11,453 bases of DNA, taken from positions 1 through 11,453 of the forward strand of contig JAGXHS010000184.1 in assembly GCA_024636075.1 (NCBI GenBank), in the 5' to 3' direction. A program made the position numbers and the translations under genes. The DNA is from Propionibacteriaceae bacterium (GTDB lineage: Bacteria > Actinomycetota > Actinomycetes > Propionibacteriales > Propionibacteriaceae). Shown here piece by piece: positions 1-7,170 of this stretch (the first letter of the stretch is position 1; each line of letters starts with the position of its first letter). Below the pieces are notes generated by a model, which did no database searches, was not told where the DNA came from, and worked only from the letters and a program-made list of their open reading frames with translations.

Positions 1-1019
1 ATCTCCCGTTGTCGGTGCACGGGAGGTAAGGGAAGGCGAAGTTGCCCGACAACATTCCGATTGATGCCGGTGACCGCCGACTTCTCTTCGTCGAAGTTGA
101 GTGGCAGCGCCCATAAGAGGTAATACGTCCAGCGCGGATCATTCCCCCGAAAGTCGGAAACGTACAGAGTCGTGTTCAGCGGCCAGTACCGGTCCTCGAC
201 GAAGAAGACCTCTCCTACCGTGCCATAGCGGCCCGTCACCACGCCCGGACCCTCGCACATGAACTCGTGGTGGTGGTCTGAGACGCCACCGGAGCTGACA
301 ACGGGATACTCGCCCTCACGCCGGACCTGTGACGGCAGGTCGTGGCCGCGGTGCAGTTCGATTGCTACGCCCAGTTGAGCGACGGTCGAACCCGCGCTGA
401 CCTCCCCTCTTCCATGAACAGGGTCGAAGCCCCCGAGGAGTGCATCAACGAGTTGCGCTTCGAACTGCTCTTCCAAGACGTCCAGCAACCGCTGCTTCTT
501 GGCGATGAGGGCGTCGATGCGGGCGGTCTCGGTGTCGAGGAAGTCGGCGATGGCCCGCTGTTCGATGGGCTCCCACCAAGGGAGCCGCACATTGGCGTAC
601 CGCTCAGCATTGAAGTTCGCAATGGTCGATGACACAGCCTCGGCCTCGATCGAAGCTTGGAAGAACGAGGAGTGGAAGCAATGTGAAAGGTACGACGAAG
701 AGACATCCGGCTGCGGCCGAAAGCGAACAAGAAATCCGGCAAACGTCGCGGATCCCATCGCCTTCTGGTAGTGCACGTACCGTCCAAGCGAACCGCTGCG
801 GCTGAGCAGGAGATCCCCGTGCTCCAGTTCGTATCGAGGTTCAAGCGCGCCAGGAGGGACGAACACCCCATCCTCGGCTCGGGTAAGCCCACCACCCGGT
901 ACTGCGTCCGTCGTTCGAATCATCCGCAGCCCTTGATCGACGTAGCTATCGGCGGGGATGTTCAACCCGTACTGCCCGGCGTCGGTGCAGAAGTGCTTCA
1001 GAGCTCGCCAGCCTCTCAC
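1..1019 (-). CDS. hsdS: Type I restriction-modification specificity subunit HsdS (3' end cut by window edge)
   Basis: DNA-recognition subunit of a type I restriction-modification complex, which pairs with HsdM to direct adenine methylation and, with HsdR, cleavage. The minus frame is open from a GTG at 1019 to the left edge, 339 codons without a stop. Seen: a first target-recognition region (about residues 1-145), then the conserved central block with PWWEPIEQRAIADFLDTE (147-164) and a long helix, ARIDALIAKKQRLLDVLEEQ (166-185), that spaces the two recognition domains. A second recognition region starts near 212 (SSGG at 242-245, GRYGTVGE at 263-270). The GTG start overlaps the hsdM stop by four bases (GTGA), the usual coupling in hsdMS operons. 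The second conserved block and the C-terminus lie outside the window. Family assignment is firm; the recognised sequence cannot be read from this. Confidence 0.92.
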   Translation of the reverse strand, partial: MRGWRALKHFCTDAGQYGLNIPADSYVDQGLRMIRTTDAVPGGGLTRAEDGVFVPPGALEPRYELEHGDLLLSRSGSLGRYVHYQKAMGSATFAGFLVRFRPQPDVSSSYLSHCFHSSFFQASIEAEAVSSTIANFNAERYANVRLPWWEPIEQRAIADFLDTETARIDALIAKKQRLLDVLEEQFEAQLVDALLGGFDPVHGRGEVSAGSTVAQLGVAIELHRGHDLPSQVRREGEYPVVSSGGVSDHHHEFMCEGPGVVTGRYGTVGEVFFVEDRYWPLNTTLYVSDFRGNDPRWTYYLLWALPLNFDEEKSAVTGINRNVVGQLRLPLPPVHRQRE

Positions 1020-3027
1020 TCGGTCACCTCGTCCAGGAGGGCCTGGATCTCGGCTTCGAGTTGCTTGATCTCGTCGCCAATCTCTTCGAGGGGGCGGGGT
1101 GGGGTGTAGGTGTAGAAGTGGCGGGTGAGGGGAATCTCGTAGCCGATCTTGGTCTTGGTGTGGTCGACCCAGGCGTCGTCGACGTAGGGCAGGACCTCGG
1201 TGGCCATGTAGTCGTCGATGGCGTGCCGGTAGGGCTCGGTGTCGAGCCTGCCGGTGGGGTCGGTCTCGAAGCTGACAGGTATCGGTGGGAGGGGGACGTT
1301 CTCGTTGTCGCGCAGGTCAGGGTCGGCCTGCGGGGTGCCCTTCTTGTCGGTGACCAGCGGTGCGTCGGGGTCTGAGACGGCGAGTGCGTCCCAGAGCGCG
1401 CCGGTCTGCGGCTTGGTGAGTCCGAGGGCAGCGACGGCGGGTGTGAGCTTGTCCACCAGCACCGCCCGATCGGTCGTAATGAGCCCGCTGTGAGGTTCGA
1501 GTGCCGCGACAAGGTGGTCGAGGGGCTCCGGGTCGAGCTTGGCGAGCTTGCGGTCGGCTCGGACGGCAGCGAGGGTGTCGTCGCTGACCTCCCACCGTTG
1601 GCGCAGGGGCCGCTCGACGGTGATGCGTAGGAACCCGAACGCTTCGTTGGGGAAGATCTTGACGTGGTCGCTGTCCTCGCACGTGCCGTAGAGCTGGGTG
1701 ATGTCGGCGATGTGGTCGGCGGGGAGGTACTTGCGCTTCTCCCCGAGGCTCTTGCGCATCTTTGCCCACTTCGAGCGGGCGTCGACGAGCTGGACCTTGC
1801 CGCGCCGGTGAGGTGCCTTGCGGTTGGTGACGATCCAGAAGTAGGTCGAGATGCCGGTGTTGTAGAAGAGCTGGTCCGGGAGCGCGACGACCGCTTCGAG
1901 CCAGTCGTTCTCGATGATCCATCTGCGGATTTCGGACTCGCCTGATCCTGCGCCGCCGGTGAACAGCGGTGAGCCGTTGAAGACGATCGCGATTCGTGAG
2001 CCGCCCTGCTCGACCGGTTTCATCTTCGCGATCATGTGCTGCAGGAACAGGAAGCTGCCGTCGTTGATCCGTGGCGTCCCGGCTCCGAACCGACCTGCGA
2101 ACCCGAGCTGCTCGTGTTCGTCCTCGATGACCTTTTGATCTTCTTCCACTCGACCCCGAACGGCGGGTTCGCGAGCTGGTAGTCGAAGGTCCGGCCTTGG
2201 TGGCCGTCCTGAGAGAACGAGTTTCCGTGCACGATGTGGGAGGCGTCCTCACCCTTCAACATCATGTCGGAGCGGCAGATCGCGTAGGTCTCAGCGTTGA
2301 GTTCCTGGCCGAACACCTCCAATCGAGCATGCTCGTTCAGCGAGGCCAGGTGCTGCTGGGCGATCGACAGCATCCCCCCGGTGCCTGCAGCCGGGTCGAG
2401 CATCGTCTTGACGACCCCCGGCTTGGCGAGCAGGTCGTCGTCCTCGATGAACAGCAGGTTCACCATCAGCTCGATCACCTCACGCGGGGTGAAGTGCTCA
2501 CCTGCGGTCTCGTTGGACAGCTCGGAGAACTTGCGGACGAGTTCCTCGTAGAGGTAGCCCATCTCTGTGTTCGGCACGGCGTCGGGGTGTAGGTCGATCT
2601 CACAGAACTTCGACACCACCATGTACAGCAGGTTGGCGCTGTCGAGTCGGCTGACCTGGACATCGAAGTCGAACTTCTCGATCACCTCTCGAGCCGCCTC
2701 GGAGAACCCCGCGATGTAGGCCCGCAGGTTGTCCGCGATGTTCGACGGGTCATCCAGCAGCTTTGGCAGGTCGAGCTTCGAGGTGTTGTAGAACTGCTCA
2801 CCCGAGACCGCGGTCAGTACCGGATCGAGGTTTTCAAGCTTGCCCTGAAGTTGGGTACGCCGGTCGAGCACGGCAGCCTTGGTCGGGGCGAGCACGCAGT
2901 CCAGCCGTCGCAGCACCGTCAGCGGCAGAACCACCTTGCCGTACTCGGACTGCTTGTAGTCACCCCGCAGCAGGTCAGCGACCGACCAGATGAACGCTGC
3001 GTGGTTGTTCACGACATGCTCGGACAT
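1016..3027 (-). pseudogene. hsdM: Type I restriction-modification methyltransferase HsdM, frameshifted
   Basis: N6-adenine DNA methyltransferase subunit of a type I system. The N-terminal half (from ATG 3027, MSEHVV...) has the HsdM helical domain with YKQSEYGKVVLPLTVLRRLD (24-43), GEHFTPREVIELMVNLL (176-192), SAM-binding motif I DPAAGTGG (211-218) and catalytic motif IV NPPF (287-290). Eight codons later this frame goes wrong at an A-run (TTTT on the plus strand, 2133-2136) and ends at 2032. The proper sequence continues at once in the neighbouring frame as KVIEDEHEQLGF, then FGAGTPRINDGSFLFLQHMI and a long C-terminal region to the stop at 1016. Restoring one A gives about 670 residues, credible for the long actinobacterial HsdM type. 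Start 3027 is preferred over TTG 3051 because family proteins begin close to MSEHVVNNHA. Either a true inactivating one-base deletion or a homopolymer sequencing error; the flanking frames are otherwise clean. hsdS follows directly; hsdR is not in view. Confidence 0.9.
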
Positions 3028-3207
3028 GCACCCCACTCGCCTCGACAGCAAGGCGGCTCATCCTAGGGGTCACGGCACGGCCCGACCGGCGTATCCGAAT
3101 CAGGCGCTGCTCCCTCCACCTCAGAGTTCGCTGGCAGACGAACTCTCGCGTTCGCCGCCGAGAACCGTCGACTCTCGGAGGCCATCACTGAGTTGGTCAC
3201 CTGCTAC

Positions 3208-3219
3208 GCCTCATGAGGC
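3208..3219. repeat. 12-bp perfect palindrome GCCTCATGAGGC
   Basis: GCCTCATGAGGC equals its own reverse complement. It overlaps the end of the start-less remnant frame and lies between two divergent operons, a position compatible with an operator. No role is proven, and a 12-mer palindrome can occur by chance. Confidence 0.3.
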
Positions 3220-3542
3220 ACCGGTGGCCACGGAGGAGCTGTCCACCAGGTGCCCATCAGGAGGCTGAAGCAGCGCTCGGCGAGCCCAGCCGGCTAGGTC
3301 GACGCACCCGGAAGTCCCCGTTTCGAGCACCTTCTGCGGAAGCGCCCCGGGGTGCCGAGCTGCCCATAGTTGGATGCTGAGGGCGGCCCCATCCACCGTC
3401 GACAGGAGGCTGATGCGGCGGCACGTGACGACATCCCGGCGGGGACAGCCCTACCCGTCAGCACATGGGCTGCGGTGTTGCACCGAGTGCGAAGAGGCCG
3501 AGCCTTCCAAGTCCCAGAGACACGCTGGACTACCGTGCTCTG

Positions 3543-3552
3543 CAGGAGGAGG
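3543..3552 (+). promoter_or_regulatory. Strong ribosome binding site of the HEPN gene
   Basis: The purine run CAGGAGGAGGA contains AGGAGG six to eight bases before the ATG at 3559. It decides the start: the same frame is open upstream to 3370, but that stretch has no Shine-Dalgarno sequence and no HEPN-like sequence. Confidence 0.7.
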
Positions 3553-3558
3553 ACCCAG

Positions 3559-4086
3559 ATGCCAGTTTACGCGCCGCCACAGCGGCTCCAACGCGTCTCA
3601 ACCGCCGAACACTGGCTACTTGACGCGTGGGCAGAGGGTGTCAGCCTAGAGAGCGACACCGGCCTATCGATCAACGAATTGCGGCGTAGAGCAGCTGTGG
3701 ACAGATGGTGGCTCGCGCATGACTTTCGAAGGCGCGGCCGAAAAATGGTTGGCCAAGCTCCACCACAGCACAGAGACGCTGTGAGCAGATTCTACTATTC
3801 GATGTATCACGCCTTCCGAGCTATCGTATTCATTGAGTTCGGTGGAGATGATCATGAGGCTCATAGCACTCTCCAGAAGAGTATCCCTCAGAATTTCCCA
3901 TCTCGGCAACAGTGGTCCAATCGGCTCAAGAACGCTCGACTGGACCGGAATAGCGCAGACTACGACCCGTATCCGAAATCGGAAACCGCTTGGAGAAGTG
4001 CATCCCAGAGACTGTCTGCAGATGCTGATGAGCTCCTCAGCGTTACCAAGACCTACTTGATTGCGACTGGATGTAGCGGACTATGA
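3559..4086 (+). CDS. HEPN-domain protein, first gene of a HEPN-ATPase pair
   Basis: Protein of 175 residues assigned to the HEPN superfamily, all-helical proteins that are often RNases or toxin partners in bacterial conflict systems. Seen: the signature helix SRFYYSMYHAFRAIVF (76-91), a His-containing loop near H99, and LKNARLDRNSADYDPY (123-138), as in the PF05168-like branch that has YY...HA and R...ADY motifs. The usual RNase motif, Arg followed four to six residues later by His, is not obvious: R130 is followed by N-S-A-D-Y. Nuclease activity is therefore uncertain. The stop overlaps the ATG of the ATPase gene (ATGA, 4083-4086), so the two products are probably made together. Codon use is AT-richer than in genes to either side, suggesting recent transfer. 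The superfamily is fairly sure; the exact function is not known. Confidence 0.75.
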   Translation: MPVYAPPQRLQRVSTAEHWLLDAWAEGVSLESDTGLSINELRRRAAVDRWWLAHDFRRRGRKMVGQAPPQHRDAVSRFYYSMYHAFRAIVFIEFGGDDHEAHSTLQKSIPQNFPSRQQWSNRLKNARLDRNSADYDPYPKSETAWRSASQRLSADADELLSVTKTYLIATGCSGL

Positions 4087-5765
4087 GTGAGGTATCGTCA
4101 CCCGCAGAGCCCGAAATTCGTCGTGAACTCGAGAGCGCCTTTTCAGACGCAGACATTCAACTTCACCGAATCGATTTCCGCGAGTATCCAGGGGAGACAG
4201 TTGTATTAGTCAAGGTCGACTCCATGGATATTGGCGAAGCGGCCCGGGTCGGAAACGACGTAGACCAACTCCTCGCGGAGAAGGGCTTTCGCGGATTCGT
4301 CGCTGTAAGGCCATTGGAACCAGAAGAGGGTGGACTCCCAACAGGAGCCCTAAGCGATGGAGTCCATGACCCTCGAGTAGCCGAATTGGTCCGCCTACTC
4401 ACAGCTCGCTCTCGTACCTCACAGATTCAACCTAGTCTCTCCTACATCGCGAATGTCTCGGCGCGTGTATCAACGGTTGCGTCAGCTCAACATCACCTTG
4501 TATTTGGAAGGCGGGGCGCAGGTAAGACTGCACTCATGGTCGAAGCTATGCGCATCGCTGACGCAGGTCACCAGGCGACAGCCTGGGTCAATCTCCAGAC
4601 GTACAGACGGGAAGCATGGCCTCGAGTCTTCCTTTTTTTACTAGCCCAACTTCTCAAAGGAGTACACAAGGACCACCCTGGAGCTGACTCTTCCATCACA
4701 CGCGATTTCGCCAGTGTAGATGAGGAAGTGACGAGGCTGCTGGGTGCACAGAACGTGACAGCTACGGAGGCTGAACGACTAGCTCCTCGCGTCAACTTGT
4801 TGCTGCGCCAGTACCTTTCGGCAACAGACACTCGGCTGTTTCTATTCCTGGATGACTTCCACTACCTGAGTCGTGACGACCAGCCGTACTTGCTTGACAT
4901 CTTGCATGCATGCGTTCGCGACGCCGATGCTTGGCTGAAGGTCGCTGGCATCCGCCACCTGACGCGATGGTTCATCTCTCATCCCCCCACGGGCCTGCAG
5001 ACCGGACATGACGTTCGCATTCTTGATCTTGATGTCACTCTGCAAGATCCTGCCGTGGCAAAGTCGTTCCTTGAAGACGTGCTGCGCAAGTACGGCGAAG
5101 CTGTCAATATTGGCACCCTTGGGGGCGTATTCTCGCAGGGGTCACTAGACCGCTTGGTCCTCGCATCCGGCGCAGTGCCCCGCGACTACTTGGTACTCGC
5201 ATCTGAGGCGATCGTCCGCGCCCAGTCGAGATCACATGGGAAACTCGTCGGCATTCAGGATGTCAACTCAGCCGCCGGAGATGCTGCCCAATCCAAGATT
5301 CAAGAGCTTGAGGATGACCTCGCAGCCCACGCTGGGACGGCTACGGCAACCCTTGCCGGTTTGCAAGTGATCCGCCGCTTCTGCCTTGATGACAAAAAGT
5401 TCACCTATTTTCGCGTCGACTTTAAGGATAAGGAGACTAGGCAGCCGGAGTACGCGGTGCTCGAGCATCTACTGGACGTGCGTCTTATTCACCTCGTCAA
5501 TCCAAGTGTGTCAGATGAGCGGAGGGCTGGCGAGAGATCAGAGGTCTATATGCTTGACCTCAGTCAATTTTCGGGGCAACGATTGAAGAAGTTCATCCGA
5601 GTCTTGGACTTCGTACAAGGGTCTCTTGCATCGAAGGAGACTGGGCGCAGGGGGTCGACACGAATCGGAGACACGCCGAAGAAGCTGTTGTCCATTCTAA
5701 GGCGTGGACCCACGTTCGAGCTGGAGCTGGTCTCACCTATCACTGATGACGTGGGCTCTGAGTGA
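4083..5765 (+). CDS. P-loop ATPase (AAA/ORC or STAND-like), partner of the HEPN protein
   Basis: Protein of 560 residues. Walker A is GRRGAGKT (142-149) and Walker B is LFLFLDD (252-258), followed by FHYL. GIR (289-291) and the strand DVRILDLDVTL (310-320) fit AAA/ORC-type cores, and SGAVPRDYLVLASEA (362-376) resembles the helical-lid region of ORC1/Cdc6-like ATPases. Residues about 420-505 look like a winged-helix module (YAVLEHLLDVRLIHLVNPS, 457-475), then a basic tail. Residues about 15-80 form a strand-strand-helix-strand unit (TVVLVKVD; DIGEAARVGNDVDQLL; GFVAVRP) that I cannot place. No membrane segment. The ATG lies in the ATGA overlap with the HEPN gene. Inference: the ATPase senses a trigger or controls the HEPN partner. 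Reduced GC like its partner. The ATPase fold is firm; the biological role is unknown. Confidence 0.8.
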   Translation: MSEVSSPAEPEIRRELESAFSDADIQLHRIDFREYPGETVVLVKVDSMDIGEAARVGNDVDQLLAEKGFRGFVAVRPLEPEEGGLPTGALSDGVHDPRVAELVRLLTARSRTSQIQPSLSYIANVSARVSTVASAQHHLVFGRRGAGKTALMVEAMRIADAGHQATAWVNLQTYRREAWPRVFLFLLAQLLKGVHKDHPGADSSITRDFASVDEEVTRLLGAQNVTATEAERLAPRVNLLLRQYLSATDTRLFLFLDDFHYLSRDDQPYLLDILHACVRDADAWLKVAGIRHLTRWFISHPPTGLQTGHDVRILDLDVTLQDPAVAKSFLEDVLRKYGEAVNIGTLGGVFSQGSLDRLVLASGAVPRDYLVLASEAIVRAQSRSHGKLVGIQDVNSAAGDAAQSKIQELEDDLAAHAGTATATLAGLQVIRRFCLDDKKFTYFRVDFKDKETRQPEYAVLEHLLDVRLIHLVNPSVSDERRAGERSEVYMLDLSQFSGQRLKKFIRVLDFVQGSLASKETGRRGSTRIGDTPKKLLSILRRGPTFELELVSPITDDVGSE

Positions 5766-5826
5766 CCGCAATGCCAGGTAGCCGCGGACACCAAGGGCAC
5801 TTCCAAGCCAGCTGCCGACAGAATTG

Positions 5827-5841
5827 GCCCTTGATCAGGGC
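5827..5841 (+). terminator. Possible terminator hairpin after the HEPN-ATPase operon
   Basis: Arms GCCCT (5827-5831) and AGGGC (5837-5841) enclose TGATC, 61 bases after the ATPase stop. There is no T-run after it, and the stem is short, so this is weak. Confidence 0.25.
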
Positions 5842-6006
5842 TGTGAGCGCTCTCGCTTGCGAGCCCCGTTACCGCCCGAGATCACCATGGGCGGAACAGT
5901 GCAAGAGCGGAAGCGCCCGAATCACGGTTATCGTGAGCAGCCACAGCGTCGGGAGCAGCGAGTGCGGAGGCGCGTCCTCGGCCTCGCGGCACTCCCTGCT
6001 CACCCA

Positions 6007-6021
6007 CCCGGCTCAGCCGGG
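6007..6021. repeat. Inverted repeat CCCGGC-TCA-GCCGGG
   Basis: Perfect 6-bp GC-only arms (6007-6012 and 6016-6021) with a three-base loop; the symmetry extends to 7 bp around a single central C. It lies in the gap before the hydrolase gene and could form a small hairpin in either strand's transcript. No T-run. Confidence 0.35.
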
Positions 6022-6173
6022 AACGCAGATGGCCCGCACCGGCACGTCAGCAGATGCGTGCGTTAGGCTCACTGCTGCCGCTGGGACCCCGTTGGGAGGT
6101 CGTTGCGACGCCGAAGAGATGGTCCTGCGAGGGCGGCTACAGCCGTCCTTGAGTAGGCCAGGAGAAGGCCGAA

Positions 6174-7070
6174 GTGGCAATTCTGCTCGTTCATGGCGCG
6201 GGTTACCACAGCGACTCATCTCTCCGTTTTCTTCAACGGCAGCGACTGAGCGCTGGGCTCATCTCGGGTTTCATTGCGGCCAAGAAGATGGATGCTGACA
6301 CAGCGCTAAACGAGAACCTGTCGTCTGCACCCTTCGAGGTGCGCTTCGTCGAGTACAGCCAGGCTCTCAACGAGCGACCCCATGCCATCGAGCCGCCGCC
6401 CGCGGTTGAGCATGCTGGCCGAACAACATGGGAGGAGCAGCGCAAGCTGCGCTGCCTCTGCTGCCCCCGAACGTCGAGGGTCAGGACGAACGTTCGAACA
6501 TGGACAGGGACGGCGGGCCAGCCCCTGCAGAAGGTCACGTCAGCTGTGATCAGAAGGCGCCTTCCGGACGTCCACCGCTACTTGACTCGCCGAGAGGGGA
6601 GGGGCGAGACGATCCGGCGCGTCAGCGAGGCACTGCGGGACAGTGTCGATGTAGTCATCGCTCACAGTCTCGGAAGCATCGTCACCATCGATGCCCTCGC
6701 ACGGGTGGCTGATGGCTCGTCGCCACAACTGCTGGTCACCATAGGAAGCCCACTCAGGTTCGACGCAGTTCGGGAGCGACTCGACGCCGCAACAACCGAC
6801 TGGATCAATCGACGCCCCGTTGCCTGGCTCAACATCCATGATCGAGGTGACGTGGTCACGGCGGGTGGAGGTCTTCCCCGACGGCAGTACCCCGGGGTCA
6901 TCAACATCGGCGTGAACAACGGCGACCATCAGCACGCCGGCGACTACTACCTCCGCCATGCGATCGTCGGCGCCTTGGTCTGGGATGTGGCGGCGCACAA
7001 CACCTCCGTTGAGGAGCTAGGCAGCGGCCTCCCAGCAGTCTTCGGGACAATGGTCAAGTACCGGGAGTAG
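6174..7070 (+). CDS. Alpha/beta-hydrolase (serine esterase/lipase-like)
   Basis: Protein of 298 residues with the marks of a cytosolic alpha/beta-hydrolase: oxyanion-side motif LLVHGAG (4-10) right at the N-terminus, nucleophile elbow AHSLGS (163-168) with S165 as likely nucleophile, acidic candidates D223/D226 in HDRGD, and histidine candidates in GDHQHAGDYYLRH (250-262). PDVHRYL (131-137) before the elbow is typical of one bacterial branch of these hydrolases. No signal peptide or membrane segment. The GTG start is chosen because AGGAGAAGG lies five bases upstream (6160-6168) and the first strand follows at once. Residues about 93-117 (CLCCPRTSRVRTNVRTWTG) are basic and Cys-rich, while another frame over the same bases reads like normal protein, so two compensating indels are possible. 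The substrate is unknown. It may be an effector linked to the upstream HEPN-ATPase pair, but the 408-bp gap argues against a single operon. Confidence 0.82.
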   Translation: MAILLVHGAGYHSDSSLRFLQRQRLSAGLISGFIAAKKMDADTALNENLSSAPFEVRFVEYSQALNERPHAIEPPPAVEHAGRTTWEEQRKLRCLCCPRTSRVRTNVRTWTGTAGQPLQKVTSAVIRRRLPDVHRYLTRREGRGETIRRVSEALRDSVDVVIAHSLGSIVTIDALARVADGSSPQLLVTIGSPLRFDAVRERLDAATTDWINRRPVAWLNIHDRGDVVTAGGGLPRRQYPGVINIGVNNGDHQHAGDYYLRHAIVGALVWDVAAHNTSVEELGSGLPAVFGTMVKYRE

Positions 7071-7170
7071 CGCACGCTTGTCAGCGGGGATACCGCCAGC
7101 GCAGTCCTGCGCGCTGAGGCGCCGTTTCAGACCATTGGGCGGGCCGACGGAATTCACGGATGTTTGGCGG

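Larger units (their letters stand above)
3028..3558. other. Intergenic region between divergent hsdM and HEPN genes
   Basis: This stretch of 531 bases should hold the promoters of two divergent operons. No gene is supported. One plus frame is open from 3067 to a TGA at 3214-3216 and ends in a protein-like ENRRLSEAITELVTCYAS, but it has no start codon, so it is at best a remnant. Inverted repeats are clustered: 7-bp arms at 3124-3130/3139-3145, 6-bp arms at 3158-3163/3173-3178, and a 12-bp perfect palindrome at 3208-3219. A possible -10 for hsdM (TAGGAT, minus strand, 3060-3065) lies 32 bases before its start, but I see no good -35. The other open frames here have no recognisable protein character. 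Confidence 0.55.
5766..6173. other. 408-bp gap without a convincing gene
   Basis: A plus frame is open from a GTG at 5762 (GTGA overlap with the ATPase stop) to 6298, but its product is rich in Ser, Arg, Pro, Gly and Cys, nearly free of acidic residues, resembles nothing I know and overlaps the well-supported hydrolase start by 125 bases. No minus frame is better. The gap holds three short inverted repeats: GCCCT/AGGGC (5827-5841), CTCGC/GCGAG around a TT, starting at about 5854, and CCCGGC/GCCGGG (6007-6021). It may be a terminator region plus decayed coding sequence. Confidence 0.5.

Noticed and set aside
365..895. Minus-strand open frame of 176 codons
   Set aside because: Shadow of hsdS in another frame; the hsdS frame has the conserved HsdS blocks and the coupled start.
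2130..2140. Programmed ribosomal frameshift in hsdM
   Set aside because: The codons ATC-AAA before the shift do not form a standard slippery heptamer, re-pairing of the tRNA after a -1 slip would be poor, and such shifts are not known for hsdM. A simple indel is likelier.
1317..2252. Minus-strand open frame of 311 codons inside hsdM
   Set aside because: Third frame of the hsdM region, extremely Arg-rich, no motif; the two true hsdM halves occupy the other two frames.
5762..6298. Plus-strand open frame of 178 codons with GTGA overlap to the ATPase gene
   Set aside because: Product is rich in Ser/Arg/Pro/Cys and nearly lacks acidic residues, matches nothing known, and overlaps by 125 bases the start of the well-supported hydrolase.
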